DNA of 52,091 nt from Muribaculaceae bacterium (lineage in GTDB: Bacteria > Bacteroidota > Bacteroidia > Bacteroidales > Muribaculaceae), in NCBI GenBank assembly GCA_017629835.1, contig JAGBWK010000023.1, forward strand, positions 1-52,091, written 5' to 3'. Under the pieces are notes generated by a model, which saw nothing but the letters and a program-made list of their open reading frames with translations, was not told the DNA's origin and searched no databases. Positions 14,867 to 22,941 of this stretch are shown here, piece by piece. Made by a program: the position numbers and the translations under genes. Position 1 is the stretch's first letter. The number at the start of each line of letters is the position of its first letter.

Positions 14867-15667
14867 TTAGTCCTTCACGTGGCGGCTTGCAATCTTGAAG
14901 ATGTTGTCGGCTTCGTGACGGTTGGATGAATCGGGATAGTTGTTGATGAAGCTATAGTATTCATCAATTACTACGCGGAAGCGGTCGAGTTTCTTCTCTT
15001 CGATACTTTGCAGAGCCTCTTGATAGCGAGCTTTGAGCACAAGCATTTCGAGTTCCTCCTTGTATTTTGAGTAGGGGTACTCTTTGATAGCATTCTTGGC
15101 TACGATTACGGCACTCTCGTAATTGTTGCCCATATAGTTGCCGAGGTTGTAGTAGAGTTGAGCGTTCTGCAACTCTTTGAGTGTCAGTTTGTCTTGGAGC
15201 TCAAAGATAGCGTTTTGAGCAATCGAAACGCGCTCGCTGCGTGGGAAATAGTCGAGGAAAGCCTGTAACTCTTCGATAGCCTTGACTGTGCCCGATTGGT
15301 CGAGCTGGGGCTCAGGCGAGTCGAGATAGTAGGCGTAGCCAGTGTAGAAGCGTGCCAACTCGGTGTATTTGCCACGAGGATAGCGCCCGTAGTAGCTCTG
15401 GAAATATGCGGCAGCATCGATGTACTCTTGATTTTCGTAGTGGCTCAAGCCCAAGAGGTAGAGCGATTCTTCAGCTTTGTCGGAGCCTTTGAAAACTGTC
15501 ACTACATCTTTCAATAGCGTGTAGGCTTGAACATACTTCTGCTGTTCGAATGCTTTTTTGGCGTATTCGAATTTAACGTCGGGGTCGGTACTTTTCTGCA
15601 CACGCTGATATTCACCACACGAGCTGAGTGTCAGTGCCGCCAGAAGTATGAAGATTAGTTTGCGCAT
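14867..15667 (-). CDS. bamD: Outer membrane assembly lipoprotein BamD
   Basis: 266 residues with a lipoprotein signal peptide (lipobox LSSC, Cys17). TPR-like helical repeats follow: FEYAKKAFEQQKYVQAYTLL, AEESLYLLGLSHYENQEYID, YPRGKYTELARFYTGYAYYL, then further pairs to the C-terminus. This is the BamD/YfiO architecture at the usual length (about 245-280). BamD is the essential lipoprotein partner of BamA in inserting beta-barrel proteins such as the TonB receptor and OmpA porin in this window. It is first in a two-gene operon with the omega-like subunit, from a promoter at 15763-15792. Confidence 0.92.
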   Translation of the reverse strand: MRKLIFILLAALTLSSCGEYQRVQKSTDPDVKFEYAKKAFEQQKYVQAYTLLKDVVTVFKGSDKAEESLYLLGLSHYENQEYIDAAAYFQSYYGRYPRGKYTELARFYTGYAYYLDSPEPQLDQSGTVKAIEELQAFLDYFPRSERVSIAQNAIFELQDKLTLKELQNAQLYYNLGNYMGNNYESAVIVAKNAIKEYPYSKYKEELEMLVLKARYQEALQSIEEKKLDRFRVVIDEYYSFINNYPDSSNRHEADNIFKIASRHVKD

Positions 15668-15762
15668 TTATCCGATGTAATTTCTTGTTATTGAATAAGT
15701 TGACTAACCGGCTGCCTGACTTTTGGGCGTCGACGGCCGTTTAATCGCTTTAATTCAAGATG

Positions 15763-15792
15763 CAAAGTTAAGAAATTAACGGCAATTTCCAA
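15763..15792 (-). promoter_or_regulatory. Promoter of bamD
   Basis: On the minus strand, -33 TTG (plus-strand CAA, 15790-15792) and -7 TAACTTTG (plus-strand CAAAGTTA, 15763-15770) are separated by 19 nt. The start near 15756 gives a leader of roughly 90 nt. Confidence 0.7.
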
Positions 15793-15846
15793 TCGGATAG
15801 GCTCGTTTTTTTACCTCAAAATTTATTTAATTTGAAGAATAAAGAG

Positions 15847-15854
15847 TAAATTTG
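15847..15854 (+). promoter_or_regulatory. -7 promoter element of the PASTA-rluD operon
   Basis: TAAATTTG matches TAnnTTTG, 33 nt before the ATG at 15888. No -33 TTG lies at the expected 19-21 nt; a TTTG at 15831 is too close. Confidence 0.5.
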
Positions 15855-15887
15855 CAGTGAATATCATATTTTAATCCGACCACCGCT

Positions 15888-16553
15888 ATGAGTAAAGGCA
15901 ATAAATTATTGGCGTTCATCAAGCGCCACCCTATATTATCAAATTTTGTTTTAATCATCATCACGGGATTTTTCCTCGTGTGGTTTATGCTTAATGTGGT
16001 GCTCGGAATATGGACTCGCCATGGCGAAACTATCCGCGTGCCCGGCGTTGAAGGTATGCAGATTGTACAGGCATGTCAAGTGCTTCATGACGGCGGATTT
16101 ACGGTCGAAGTCGACTCAATCTACGAGGCTGGAATGGTTGCTCCCGGGGCTGTCGTCAGCCAGTCGCCTATACCTAATACGGTAGTGAAAGAGGGTCGTA
16201 CGGTCTACCTTACATTCCGTTGCTATTCGAAGAAGCTCGTCAAAGTGCCATATTATTTTGATATGTCGTGCCGTCAGGCTCTCGCTCTGTTTGACGAGGT
16301 AGGGCTGACAAACGTATCAGTGAAAATGGTGCCCTCGGAGCATGCCGACTTGGTACTTGGCGCATACTACAATGGCTTGCGTCTGCAGCCAGGCTCTGAA
16401 ATACCTGTCGATACTCAAATTATGCTCCAAGTTGGCGACGGACATCCTGAAATAGTCGACCCTATCGACTCTGAAGAGGCCGACCCTGTGTATCAGGAGG
16501 ATGTCGATGCCGAATATATCCGCCAACTCGAAGAAGTTCTCCGTCAAATTTAA
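15888..16553 (+). CDS. Membrane-anchored PASTA-domain protein
   Basis: 221 residues: a short basic cytoplasmic N-terminus, one transmembrane helix (about 17-42), then periplasmic PASTA-like units (about 48-115, with IRVPGVEGMQIVQACQVL and VVSQSPIPNTVVKEGRTVYL; and about 117-180, with VKVPYYFDMSCRQALALF and LQPGSEIPVDTQIML). An acidic tail follows. PASTA domains in other proteins bind peptidoglycan or muropeptides. There is no kinase or penicillin-binding domain, so this is the stand-alone Bacteroidetes form. The rluD ATG follows 4 nt after the stop, so the pair is co-translated. Its exact job is unknown; a link to the cell wall is inferred. Confidence 0.85.
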   Translation: MSKGNKLLAFIKRHPILSNFVLIIITGFFLVWFMLNVVLGIWTRHGETIRVPGVEGMQIVQACQVLHDGGFTVEVDSIYEAGMVAPGAVVSQSPIPNTVVKEGRTVYLTFRCYSKKLVKVPYYFDMSCRQALALFDEVGLTNVSVKMVPSEHADLVLGAYYNGLRLQPGSEIPVDTQIMLQVGDGHPEIVDPIDSEEADPVYQEDVDAEYIRQLEEVLRQI

Positions 16554-16557
16554 TCCG

Positions 16558-17712
16558 ATGACTGAGCTCGACGCAATTTTGCCCGACGATATGCTTACCG
16601 ACGACTCAGCTCTCGCTGCTGGCTCGCCGCTCGTTGCTGATGCACTTGATTCAAGTGTCTCGGATGCCGACGATATCGATGCTGACGATTTGGCTGAAGC
16701 TGATGAGTCGGGCGAATTATATGAGCATTTCCGTTTCGTAGCCGACAAGGGGCAAACGCTCTTGCGTGTCGACAAATTCCTCGTCGACCACATGCAAAAG
16801 TCGTCGCGCAACCGCATCCAGCAGGCTGCACAGGCGGGCTGCATCTTGGTCAACGGCAAAGCGGTCAAGTCCAACTATCGAGTCAAACCATTCGACGTGG
16901 TGTCGATTGTAATGGATCGCCCACGCTACGAATTTGAAATCATTGCCGAAGATATTCCTATCGACATCGTCTATGAGGACGACGACCTGCTTGTGGTCAA
17001 TAAACAGCCCGGATTGGTAGTTCACCCTGGGCATGGCAACTACCACGGAACGCTCGTCAACGCTCTCGCTTGGCATTTTCGCAATATCCCCGACTTCGAT
17101 ATCGCCGACCCTCGTATGGGGCTCGTGCACCGCATCGATAAAGATACCTCCGGCTTGCTTGTTGTAGCAAAAACGCCCGATGCTAAAACCGACCTCGGCA
17201 AGCAATTCTTCAATAAAACCACCCAACGCGAGTATGTAGCAGTGGTGTGGGGCGTGCCAAACCCCGCTGCAGGGCGCATCGAGGGCAATGTGGGGCGCAA
17301 TCCGAAGGATCGTATGCAAATGGCTGTGTTCCCTCCCGGAAGCGAAGAGGGTAAGCATGCCGTCACTCACTATCAGGTCATCAGCGACTTAGGCTATGTG
17401 TCGGTAGTGAAATGTGTGCTCGAAACTGGGCGAACACATCAGATACGCGTCCATATGAAGCACATCGGTCATCCGCTGCTCAACGATTCGCGCTATGGTG
17501 GCGACGAAATCCTGCGTGGTAATCGCACATCCAATTATAAAAAGTTTGTCGAAAATTGTTTCGAGGTGTGCCCCCGACAGGCTCTGCACGCACGCACACT
17601 CGGTTTCCGTCATCCTCGCACTGGCAAAGATATGTTCTTTACCTCTGAGGTGCCAGCCGATATGACCGCAATGATTGAGCGCTGGAGCCGCCTCAATAAG
17701 CCCCAGTCGTAA
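16558..17712 (+). CDS. rluD: RluD-family 23S rRNA pseudouridine synthase
   Basis: 384 residues. An acidic N-terminal extension of about 55 residues (rich in Asp, Ala, Ser) precedes an S4 RNA-binding domain (about 64-115: TLLRVDKFLVDHMQKSSRNR), then the RluA/RluD catalytic domain with HRIDKDTSGLLVVAKT. Asp194 of HRID corresponds to the catalytic aspartate. Other family motifs are VNKQPGLVVHPGHGN and TGRTHQIRVHMKHIGHPLLND. It converts uridines in 23S rRNA helix 69 to pseudouridine if it is the true RluD orthologue; other RluA-type targets are possible. The start at 16558 follows the PASTA stop by 4 nt. An ATG at 16501 would overlap the PASTA gene by 53 nt and is less likely. Confidence 0.92.
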   Translation: MTELDAILPDDMLTDDSALAAGSPLVADALDSSVSDADDIDADDLAEADESGELYEHFRFVADKGQTLLRVDKFLVDHMQKSSRNRIQQAAQAGCILVNGKAVKSNYRVKPFDVVSIVMDRPRYEFEIIAEDIPIDIVYEDDDLLVVNKQPGLVVHPGHGNYHGTLVNALAWHFRNIPDFDIADPRMGLVHRIDKDTSGLLVVAKTPDAKTDLGKQFFNKTTQREYVAVVWGVPNPAAGRIEGNVGRNPKDRMQMAVFPPGSEEGKHAVTHYQVISDLGYVSVVKCVLETGRTHQIRVHMKHIGHPLLNDSRYGGDEILRGNRTSNYKKFVENCFEVCPRQALHARTLGFRHPRTGKDMFFTSEVPADMTAMIERWSRLNKPQS

Positions 17713-17736
17713 AAGTCTGTTCCCCGAAATCTTGGT

Positions 17737-18363
17737 TTAGAAAAGGTATGTCGCCGTTATAGTCCAGCATTGATTGTTGGAATATAGCGCCTCGTGGTTG
17801 TTGATGTGCCCGGTGATTTGCTCCCCGACTGGGAAACCATAGTTGGCAGCAATCTGCACATGCTTGAACAGCTCAAAACCAACCCCTACGTTCCATGCAA
17901 AGTCGACGCTTTTGCTGCTGAAATTCTGCAGGTTTTCAGCTGTGAATGAATCCTTCGTCAGCAAAATTGAGAAATCTGGACCAGTGGTCACAAATGGCAA
18001 TATCCAACGACCCACTATTGGCAAATCGATTTTCCACTTTAGGTTGATTGGGATGTCGATGTAGCTTCGGTTTTTGTTTTCCGAAACGATGACGCCAGCC
18101 TCAGTTTCGCCTGTTACGTTTACTGCGCGATTGACGTACAGCACCGATGCGTCGATACCTAAGTTGACCACTGGGATGTTGTATTCAATGATTGCACCAC
18201 CAGTGAAGCCTGCTCGATTCGACGATTGGAATAAGTCGGTGTTGAACGACAGAGTGTTGACCGCTACGCCAGCTTTCAGCCCGAATCGAAATTGCGCCGA
18301 TGCGGGTAATGATATGGCGAGAACCATCAAGATTGTGGCTATGAGTCGTTTAATTTGTTTCAT
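17737..18363 (-). CDS. Outer membrane beta-barrel protein (PorT/OMP_b-brl type)
   Basis: 208 residues with a signal peptide (MKQIKRLIATILMVLAISLPASAQ). The mature protein is a small barrel with alternating hydrophobic strands (FRFGLKAGVAVNTLSF, GFTGGAIIEYNI, LGIDASVLYVN, DIPINLKWKI, AWNVGVGFELFKHVQIAANYGF) and a C-terminal aromatic strand ending in TATYLF. This is the usual size and pattern of the Bacteroidetes PorT-like outer membrane barrel family. Specific function is not known; these proteins range from secretion accessory factors to stress porins. The gene is tail-to-tail with rluD (24-nt gap) and appears monocistronic. Confidence 0.85.
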   Translation of the reverse strand: MKQIKRLIATILMVLAISLPASAQFRFGLKAGVAVNTLSFNTDLFQSSNRAGFTGGAIIEYNIPVVNLGIDASVLYVNRAVNVTGETEAGVIVSENKNRSYIDIPINLKWKIDLPIVGRWILPFVTTGPDFSILLTKDSFTAENLQNFSSKSVDFAWNVGVGFELFKHVQIAANYGFPVGEQITGHINNHEALYSNNQCWTITATYLF

Positions 18364-18495
18364 AATCGTGCTGCTCAAAAGTTGTTCATAGCATTAGCCG
18401 ATAGTCGGTCGGTTTACTATATATACATTTAAAGCGGTCGTTTGGATTGCAAATTAAGCGAATTTTTTCAAAATTTTCATATTTCTTTGGCTAAA

Positions 18496-18526
18496 TTGTC
18501 ATTTCACGACGAAAATTGTATCTTTG
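18496..18526 (+). promoter_or_regulatory. Promoter of the MIP18/SufT-like gene
   Basis: TTG at 18496-18498 and TATCTTTG at 18519-18526, spaced 20 nt, form an ideal Bacteroidetes promoter. The expected start near 18532 leaves about 20 nt of leader before the ATG at 18552. Confidence 0.75.
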
Positions 18527-18551
18527 TACACTGAATTTTATTTTTATCACG

Positions 18552-18872
18552 ATGACTCCCGAAGAGAAACTACGTATCGAAGAGAAAGTAGTAGATATGC
18601 TCAAAATGGTTTTCGACCCTGAAATACCTGTCGACATCTACTCGCTCGGACTTATTTATAAAATCGACCTCGACGACGAGGGCAACCTTGCTATCGATAT
18701 GACTATGACAGCTCCCAACTGTCCTATGGCCGACTTTATTATCGACGATGCTCGATATAAACTCGAATCGGTCGACGGCGTTAAGAGCGTCGCTATCAAT
18801 CTCGTTTTCGAGCCTGAATGGACTAAGGATATGATGACCGAAGAAGCTAAACTCGAACTCGGCTTCCTCTGA
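18552..18872 (+). CDS. MIP18/SufT-family (DUF59) iron-sulfur assembly factor
   Basis: 106 residues containing the DUF59/MIP18 signatures DPEIPVDIYSLGLIYKI and MTMTAPNCPMADFI, in which the conserved cysteine sits in the PNCP motif. Members of this family (SufT, PaaD-like, the scaffold-associated domain of Mrp/ApbC) help mature Fe-S proteins. This is a plausible need in a cell with a large Fe-S complex I, though the link is only general. The ATG at 18552 is used because the upstream in-frame ATG at 18516 lies in the promoter. lpxH follows after 98 bp without an obvious terminator. Confidence 0.88.
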   Translation: MTPEEKLRIEEKVVDMLKMVFDPEIPVDIYSLGLIYKIDLDDEGNLAIDMTMTAPNCPMADFIIDDARYKLESVDGVKSVAINLVFEPEWTKDMMTEEAKLELGFL

Positions 18873-18970
18873 TTCCTTGCAACGCACTATTAGCTATTGC
18901 TTGCAATATCCCCGCACCCTTGATTTCCCACGCAAACCACTCATTATAATATACAACTACTCTACGACCA

Positions 18971-19711
18971 ATGGCTACCTACTTCATTTCCGACCTTCAT
19001 CTCGGCGCAACCTATCAGAGCGACACCCGTAGTCGTGAACGCATGGTTGTCGACTTTCTGCACTCTATTCGCGGAAAGGCTGAGCGATTGTTCTTGGTAG
19101 GCGACATCCTCGACTATTGGTATGAGTATCGTACGGTTGTACCACGCGGCTATGTTCGATTTTTCGGCGCACTTGCCGAGTTGGCCGATGCAGGCACTAA
19201 AATCACTTGGTTTATAGGTAATCACGATATATGGCTTTTCGACTACCTGCGAGATGAGTTAGGCATCGAAATTGTCGACGGCAGTTTGTTGACCGAAATC
19301 GACGGAAAGTGTTTTTACATCACCCATGGCGATGCTATCGGAACGCTCCGCCCAGGGTTCAAACTGATTCGTGGCGTGTTCCGTAATCGCTTCTGCCAAT
19401 GGCTCTACGCTGGTATTCATCCACGTTGGACTGTTCCGTTCGCCCTCCGTTGGTCGTCGCATAGTCGCGCCACAGGTTGCGAGTCAACATTTGATTTCGC
19501 TACTGACCCAATGGTTGATTTTGCGCGCCGCACGCTCGTTGAACACCCCGATGTCAACTATTTCGTTTTCGGGCATCGCCACGTCGTGGCCAATCAACCT
19601 CTTGCCGACGGTTGCCAGTTCGTAATCCTTGGCGACTGGCTGACCAACTTCACTTACGGAGTGTTCGAAGGTGGAAATTTTGTCATCGAAAAATATACTT
19701 CTGAGGGGTGA
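18971..19711 (+). CDS. lpxH: UDP-2,3-diacylglucosamine diphosphatase (LpxH type)
   Basis: 246 residues with the calcineurin-like metallophosphatase motifs in order: FISDLHLG (residues 5-12), VGDILDYWYE (about 43), IGNHDIW (about 81), THGD (about 118), and FGHRHV (about 201), which supply two-metal-binding Asp, His and Asn residues. LpxH cleaves UDP-2,3-diacylglucosamine to lipid X at the inner face of the inner membrane, the fourth step of lipid A synthesis. Length agrees with the family (240-260). It is probably co-transcribed with the upstream DUF59 gene, or has its own promoter that I cannot see. Confidence 0.92.
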   Translation: MATYFISDLHLGATYQSDTRSRERMVVDFLHSIRGKAERLFLVGDILDYWYEYRTVVPRGYVRFFGALAELADAGTKITWFIGNHDIWLFDYLRDELGIEIVDGSLLTEIDGKCFYITHGDAIGTLRPGFKLIRGVFRNRFCQWLYAGIHPRWTVPFALRWSSHSRATGCESTFDFATDPMVDFARRTLVEHPDVNYFVFGHRHVVANQPLADGCQFVILGDWLTNFTYGVFEGGNFVIEKYTSEG

Positions 19712-19921
19712 CGAATCTCAGTGACAAAAAGTCAAATTTTTGGCAAAAAGTTGCCAAAGTAGAAAAATGTGAGCGAAATATTTAGTTTTAACAAAATTTC
19801 ACAAATAAGAATCATTATTTCGTGGGTTTTGTAAATGCTTGAAAATCAGTTACAAAAATTTTTGGCCAATTCGTTTGGCTGAAAAGTGTTTAAAAAACAT
19901 GCTTCAAAACATAAAAAAATA

Positions 19922-19954
19922 TTTGGTCGAATCGATTTAAAGGGGCTATCTTTG
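19922..19954 (+). promoter_or_regulatory. Promoter of the candidate small RNA
   Basis: TTTG at 19922-19925 and TATCTTTG at 19947-19954, 21 nt apart, match the Bacteroidetes consensus well. No protein-coding start follows for 400 bp, but a terminator lies 61-85 nt downstream. Confidence 0.7.
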
Positions 19955-19959
19955 TAGCG

Positions 19960-20047
19960 CAAACCTAAAACAATCTTTTTTACCTTAGAAATTGTACCTA
20001 TTGGAAACCATAGAAGAGAACATCGTGATGATGTTCTCTTTTATTTT
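19960..20047 (+). ncRNA. Candidate small RNA of about 88 nt with intrinsic terminator
   Basis: Between lpxH and the GH31 gene, a strong promoter (19922-19954) is followed by an untranslated stretch that can fold. ACAAT (19970-19974) can pair with ATTGT (19991-19995). CTATTGG (19998-20004) pairs with CCATAG (20008-20013) with one bulged base. The terminator stem AGAGAACATC (20015-20024) with GATGTTCTCT (20030-20039) has a 5-nt loop and is followed by TTTATTTT. The unit carries no open reading frame of note. Independent transcription is inferred from the promoter-terminator pair. I do not recognise an Rfam family with confidence; 6S-like or Bacteroidales-specific RNAs are possibilities. Confidence 0.6.
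20015..20047 (+). terminator. Rho-independent terminator of the candidate small RNA
   Basis: A perfect 10-bp stem with loop GTGAT, followed by a T-rich tract at 20040-20047. Confidence 0.85.
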
Positions 20048-20149
20048 GACATTATGGCAAGTTTTAGCTGAAATATAAGCCGATTTTGGGCGTTTTTCAT
20101 AGCAAATGTTTATTGCTGATCTGTTGCTCAAATCTTATTGCCAGATATC

Positions 20150-20329
20150 AAAAATAGCAAATTTGCTCAAATTTTTGCAATTTTCTTTCATATCAGCCAA
20201 AAATGTTCTATATTTGAAGTCGTAGATTACAGCGTTTTCACTGCTTTGACGAATAATTATTTGATACTGCAGTGATTTGATGTGATTTTTGCTTGTATTT
20301 CGCCTAAAATGTAGCAATTTGCTATTTTT
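20150..20329. repeat. 14-nt inverted repeat flanking the GH31 upstream region
   Basis: AAAAATAGCAAATT (20150-20163) and AATTTGCTATTTTT (20316-20329) are perfect inverted copies 152 nt apart. The enclosed AT-rich DNA holds a possible -7 box TATATTTG at 20209-20216 and no convincing gene. The arms could pair in a long leader RNA only if transcription began upstream of 20150; otherwise they may be protein-binding sites. Confidence 0.45.
20209..20216 (+). promoter_or_regulatory. -7 promoter element upstream of GH31
   Basis: TATATTTG matches TAnnTTTG, but there is no -33 TTG at the right distance. Transcription from here would give a leader of about 145 nt. Confidence 0.4.
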
Positions 20330-20366
20330 CGACCTAACTGATAATCCTCCTTAATGCAATTTTATA

Positions 20367-22925
20367 ATGAAAATATTTTGTTTTGCTCTCATCGGATGTT
20401 TATGCTTCACATCTTTTGCTTCGGCTGAAAGCAATGTGGCATATCAGGACGAAACGGTTCGTTTCACCGTGATTAACGATGCAACCGTGCGTATGGAATA
20501 TGCTCCCGACGGAAAATTTGTCGACGAAAAGTCGCAGTTGGCGGTGGTGCGCGACTATCTAAAGACCGACTTTAAGGTGTCGACCGGTAAAACTATTCGC
20601 ATTACTACTTCCAAAATCCAACTATCTTATAAGAAAGGCTCTGGCGCTTTCGCCGCCGACAACATGTCGATTACTGGCGTTCGTGGAGCTTTCAGTTTCA
20701 AATGGCATCCGGGGATGCAGCAGCAACATAACCTCAAAGGTACTTACCGCACGCTCGACCGCTGCAACGGCAGCATCCTTGACCCCAAGGATAATGGGGG
20801 CGTTGAATTGCCTATCGAGGACGGTATTCTCGCTCGCGACGGCTGGACACTTATCGACGACTCTAATAGCTACCTATTCGACGGAGCAAAGGATTGGGAT
20901 TGGGTGAAGCCTCGCGAATCAGCGCAGGGCGCTCAAGATTGGTACTTCATGGCGTATGGCAACGACTATAAGCAGGCGCTCCAAAGCTACGCTATGTTTG
21001 CTGGTAATATCCCACTACCTCCACGCTACACTTTCGGCTACTGGTGGAGCCGCTACTGGGCTTACAGCGATCAAGAATTGCGCGACCTCGTCACCAATAT
21101 GGAGAACTATCAGATTCCGCTCGATGTGCTCGTGGTAGATATGGACTGGCATTATACCGACGGCCGCCGAGGCGCTTGGACTGGCTTCAGTTGGAACGAG
21201 GCTCTCTTCCCAGACCCCTCGAGATTCCTCAACTATCTGCGCGACAAGGGCTTGAAAATTACTCTCAATCTTCACCCTGCCGACGGCATTAAAAACTTTG
21301 AGGTGGCATACCCCGACATCGCTCGCGACATGGGTATGGACCCCGAAAAGCGCGAAGATATACCATGGTATGGCTCCGACAAGCGCCTTATGACGAGCCT
21401 GTTTAAGCATGTGCTCAATCCTATGGAGAAGGAGGGTGTCACTTTCTGGTGGCTCGACTGGCAGCAATATCCCAACGATTTGCTCCTCAAAGACCTTAGC
21501 AATACGTGGTGGATTAACTACACTTTCTTCTCTCAAATGGAGAAATTCACCGGTAAGCGCCCGATGCTCTACCACCGTTGGGGTGGACTTGGCAACCACC
21601 GCTATCAAATCGGTTTCTCTGGCGACACTTACATCACATGGGCATCGCTCGACTATCAACCATATTTCAACTCTACGGCTTCAAACGTGCTCTACGGCTT
21701 CTGGAGCCACGACATCGGCGGACACATGTTGGACGGCCTTGAGCAAACTGGCGAAGCGCTCGACCATATCGACCCAGAACTGTATGTGCGTTGGATGCAA
21801 TTTGGTGCCCTCAGCCCCGTGTTGCGCACTCACTCAACTAAGGATAAACGCCTCGCTAAAGAGCCTTGGACTTTTGAGCCTAAGATTATCGACATAATCC
21901 GTCAAACTGTGCAACAACGCTACCGCATGGCGCCATACATCTACACTATGGCTCGTGCAGCTCACGATAGTTCTATTTCGCTCTGCCGCCCGATGTATTA
22001 CGACTATCCCGACTGCGAGGAGGCCTACTCTTTCCGCAATCAATATATGTTTGGCGACAACGTAATGGTAGCTCCTATCACTACGCCTGCTGTCGACGGC
22101 TACTCAACTCTCAGCGTGTGGCTTCCCGAAGGGGAGTGGTACGAAGTTTCGACGGGCACTCTGCTCGAGGGTGGACGCGTCGTTGAACGCTCTTTTGCGC
22201 TCGACGAATACCCAATGTATGTCAAAGCTGGCTCGGTGTTGCCATTCACTGGCGCAAACGTACGCAACCTCAATGCCAACGACGACCCCATAGCAATCAA
22301 CGTGTTCCCCGGCGAAGGTGGCAGTTTCACAATGTATGAGGACGCTGGCACAAGCAAGGACTACGAAACTGCTTGTGCTTGGACCAACATCACCTCTGTG
22401 CGCTCTGGCCATTCGCTCGTTGTTGACATCGCGCCACGCCGAGGTAGCTACGAGGGTATGCCACATTCACGCGACTTTAGCCTGCGAGTGCTCTGCTCCG
22501 ACATCCCAACAGCTGTCAAGGTCAACGGTGTCGACGCTCACTATAGCTACGACCCCGAAGAGTATGCCGTAGTGATTGAACTCCCCGACACCGACTGCTC
22601 TGCTTCTACTACAGTCGAGGTTGACTATGCCGACGATGCTCGTTGCTTGGCAAACGGACTTATTGCTCGCACTCGCAGAGCCGAACGCACAGTCGAGGAC
22701 TACAAAGCGATTCGCAATGCTGGACGTGTGTTCGACGACCGCTTAGGGCGTTTTGCAACGCTCAACGTGGCTATTGGCTACCACCCCGAACGTCTCCACG
22801 AGTATGTCGATTATTTCGAACAAACCTACTCGACGCTCCCCGACGTGCTGAAGCAGTTTGGCGATACGCCAGCCGACAAAGCGGATGCCGAATGGTTCCT
22901 CCGCGAAATCGGCTTCGACCGCTAA
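20367..22925 (+). CDS. Secreted GH31-family glycosidase
   Basis: 852 residues with a signal peptide (MKIFCFALIGCLCFTSFASA). Domain order: N-terminal beta-sandwich (about 25-210), (beta/alpha)8 catalytic barrel (about 215-560), and C-terminal beta domains (to about 750) with DUF5110-like character. A further extension of roughly 90 residues is rich in charged residues. GH31 landmarks: FGYWWSRYWAYSDQEL, LVVDMDWH, FWWLDWQQYP with the predicted nucleophile Asp364, FSGDTYITW with the predicted acid/base Asp420, and FWSHDIGGHM. The nucleophile context WLDWQQ differs from the WxDMNE of ordinary alpha-glucosidases, so the substrate (alpha-glucoside, alpha-galactoside or other) is left open. It is tail-to-tail with the Ntn hydrolase gene after 16 nt. 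Confidence 0.92.
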   Translation: MKIFCFALIGCLCFTSFASAESNVAYQDETVRFTVINDATVRMEYAPDGKFVDEKSQLAVVRDYLKTDFKVSTGKTIRITTSKIQLSYKKGSGAFAADNMSITGVRGAFSFKWHPGMQQQHNLKGTYRTLDRCNGSILDPKDNGGVELPIEDGILARDGWTLIDDSNSYLFDGAKDWDWVKPRESAQGAQDWYFMAYGNDYKQALQSYAMFAGNIPLPPRYTFGYWWSRYWAYSDQELRDLVTNMENYQIPLDVLVVDMDWHYTDGRRGAWTGFSWNEALFPDPSRFLNYLRDKGLKITLNLHPADGIKNFEVAYPDIARDMGMDPEKREDIPWYGSDKRLMTSLFKHVLNPMEKEGVTFWWLDWQQYPNDLLLKDLSNTWWINYTFFSQMEKFTGKRPMLYHRWGGLGNHRYQIGFSGDTYITWASLDYQPYFNSTASNVLYGFWSHDIGGHMLDGLEQTGEALDHIDPELYVRWMQFGALSPVLRTHSTKDKRLAKEPWTFEPKIIDIIRQTVQQRYRMAPYIYTMARAAHDSSISLCRPMYYDYPDCEEAYSFRNQYMFGDNVMVAPITTPAVDGYSTLSVWLPEGEWYEVSTGTLLEGGRVVERSFALDEYPMYVKAGSVLPFTGANVRNLNANDDPIAINVFPGEGGSFTMYEDAGTSKDYETACAWTNITSVRSGHSLVVDIAPRRGSYEGMPHSRDFSLRVLCSDIPTAVKVNGVDAHYSYDPEEYAVVIELPDTDCSASTTVEVDYADDARCLANGLIARTRRAERTVEDYKAIRNAGRVFDDRLGRFATLNVAIGYHPERLHEYVDYFEQTYSTLPDVLKQFGDTPADKADAEWFLREIGFDR

Positions 22926-22941
22926 CCCCTAACCACTAAAG

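Noticed and set aside
16717..17370. A 217-residue minus-strand frame opposite rluD.
   Set aside because: It is a shadow of the pseudouridine synthase, which carries the catalytic HRIDKDTSG motif.
20135..20317. A 60-residue minus-strand frame in the lpxH-GH31 gap.
   Set aside because: It is AT-rich, without conserved pattern, promoter or ribosome site, and overlaps the inverted repeat. Likely chance.
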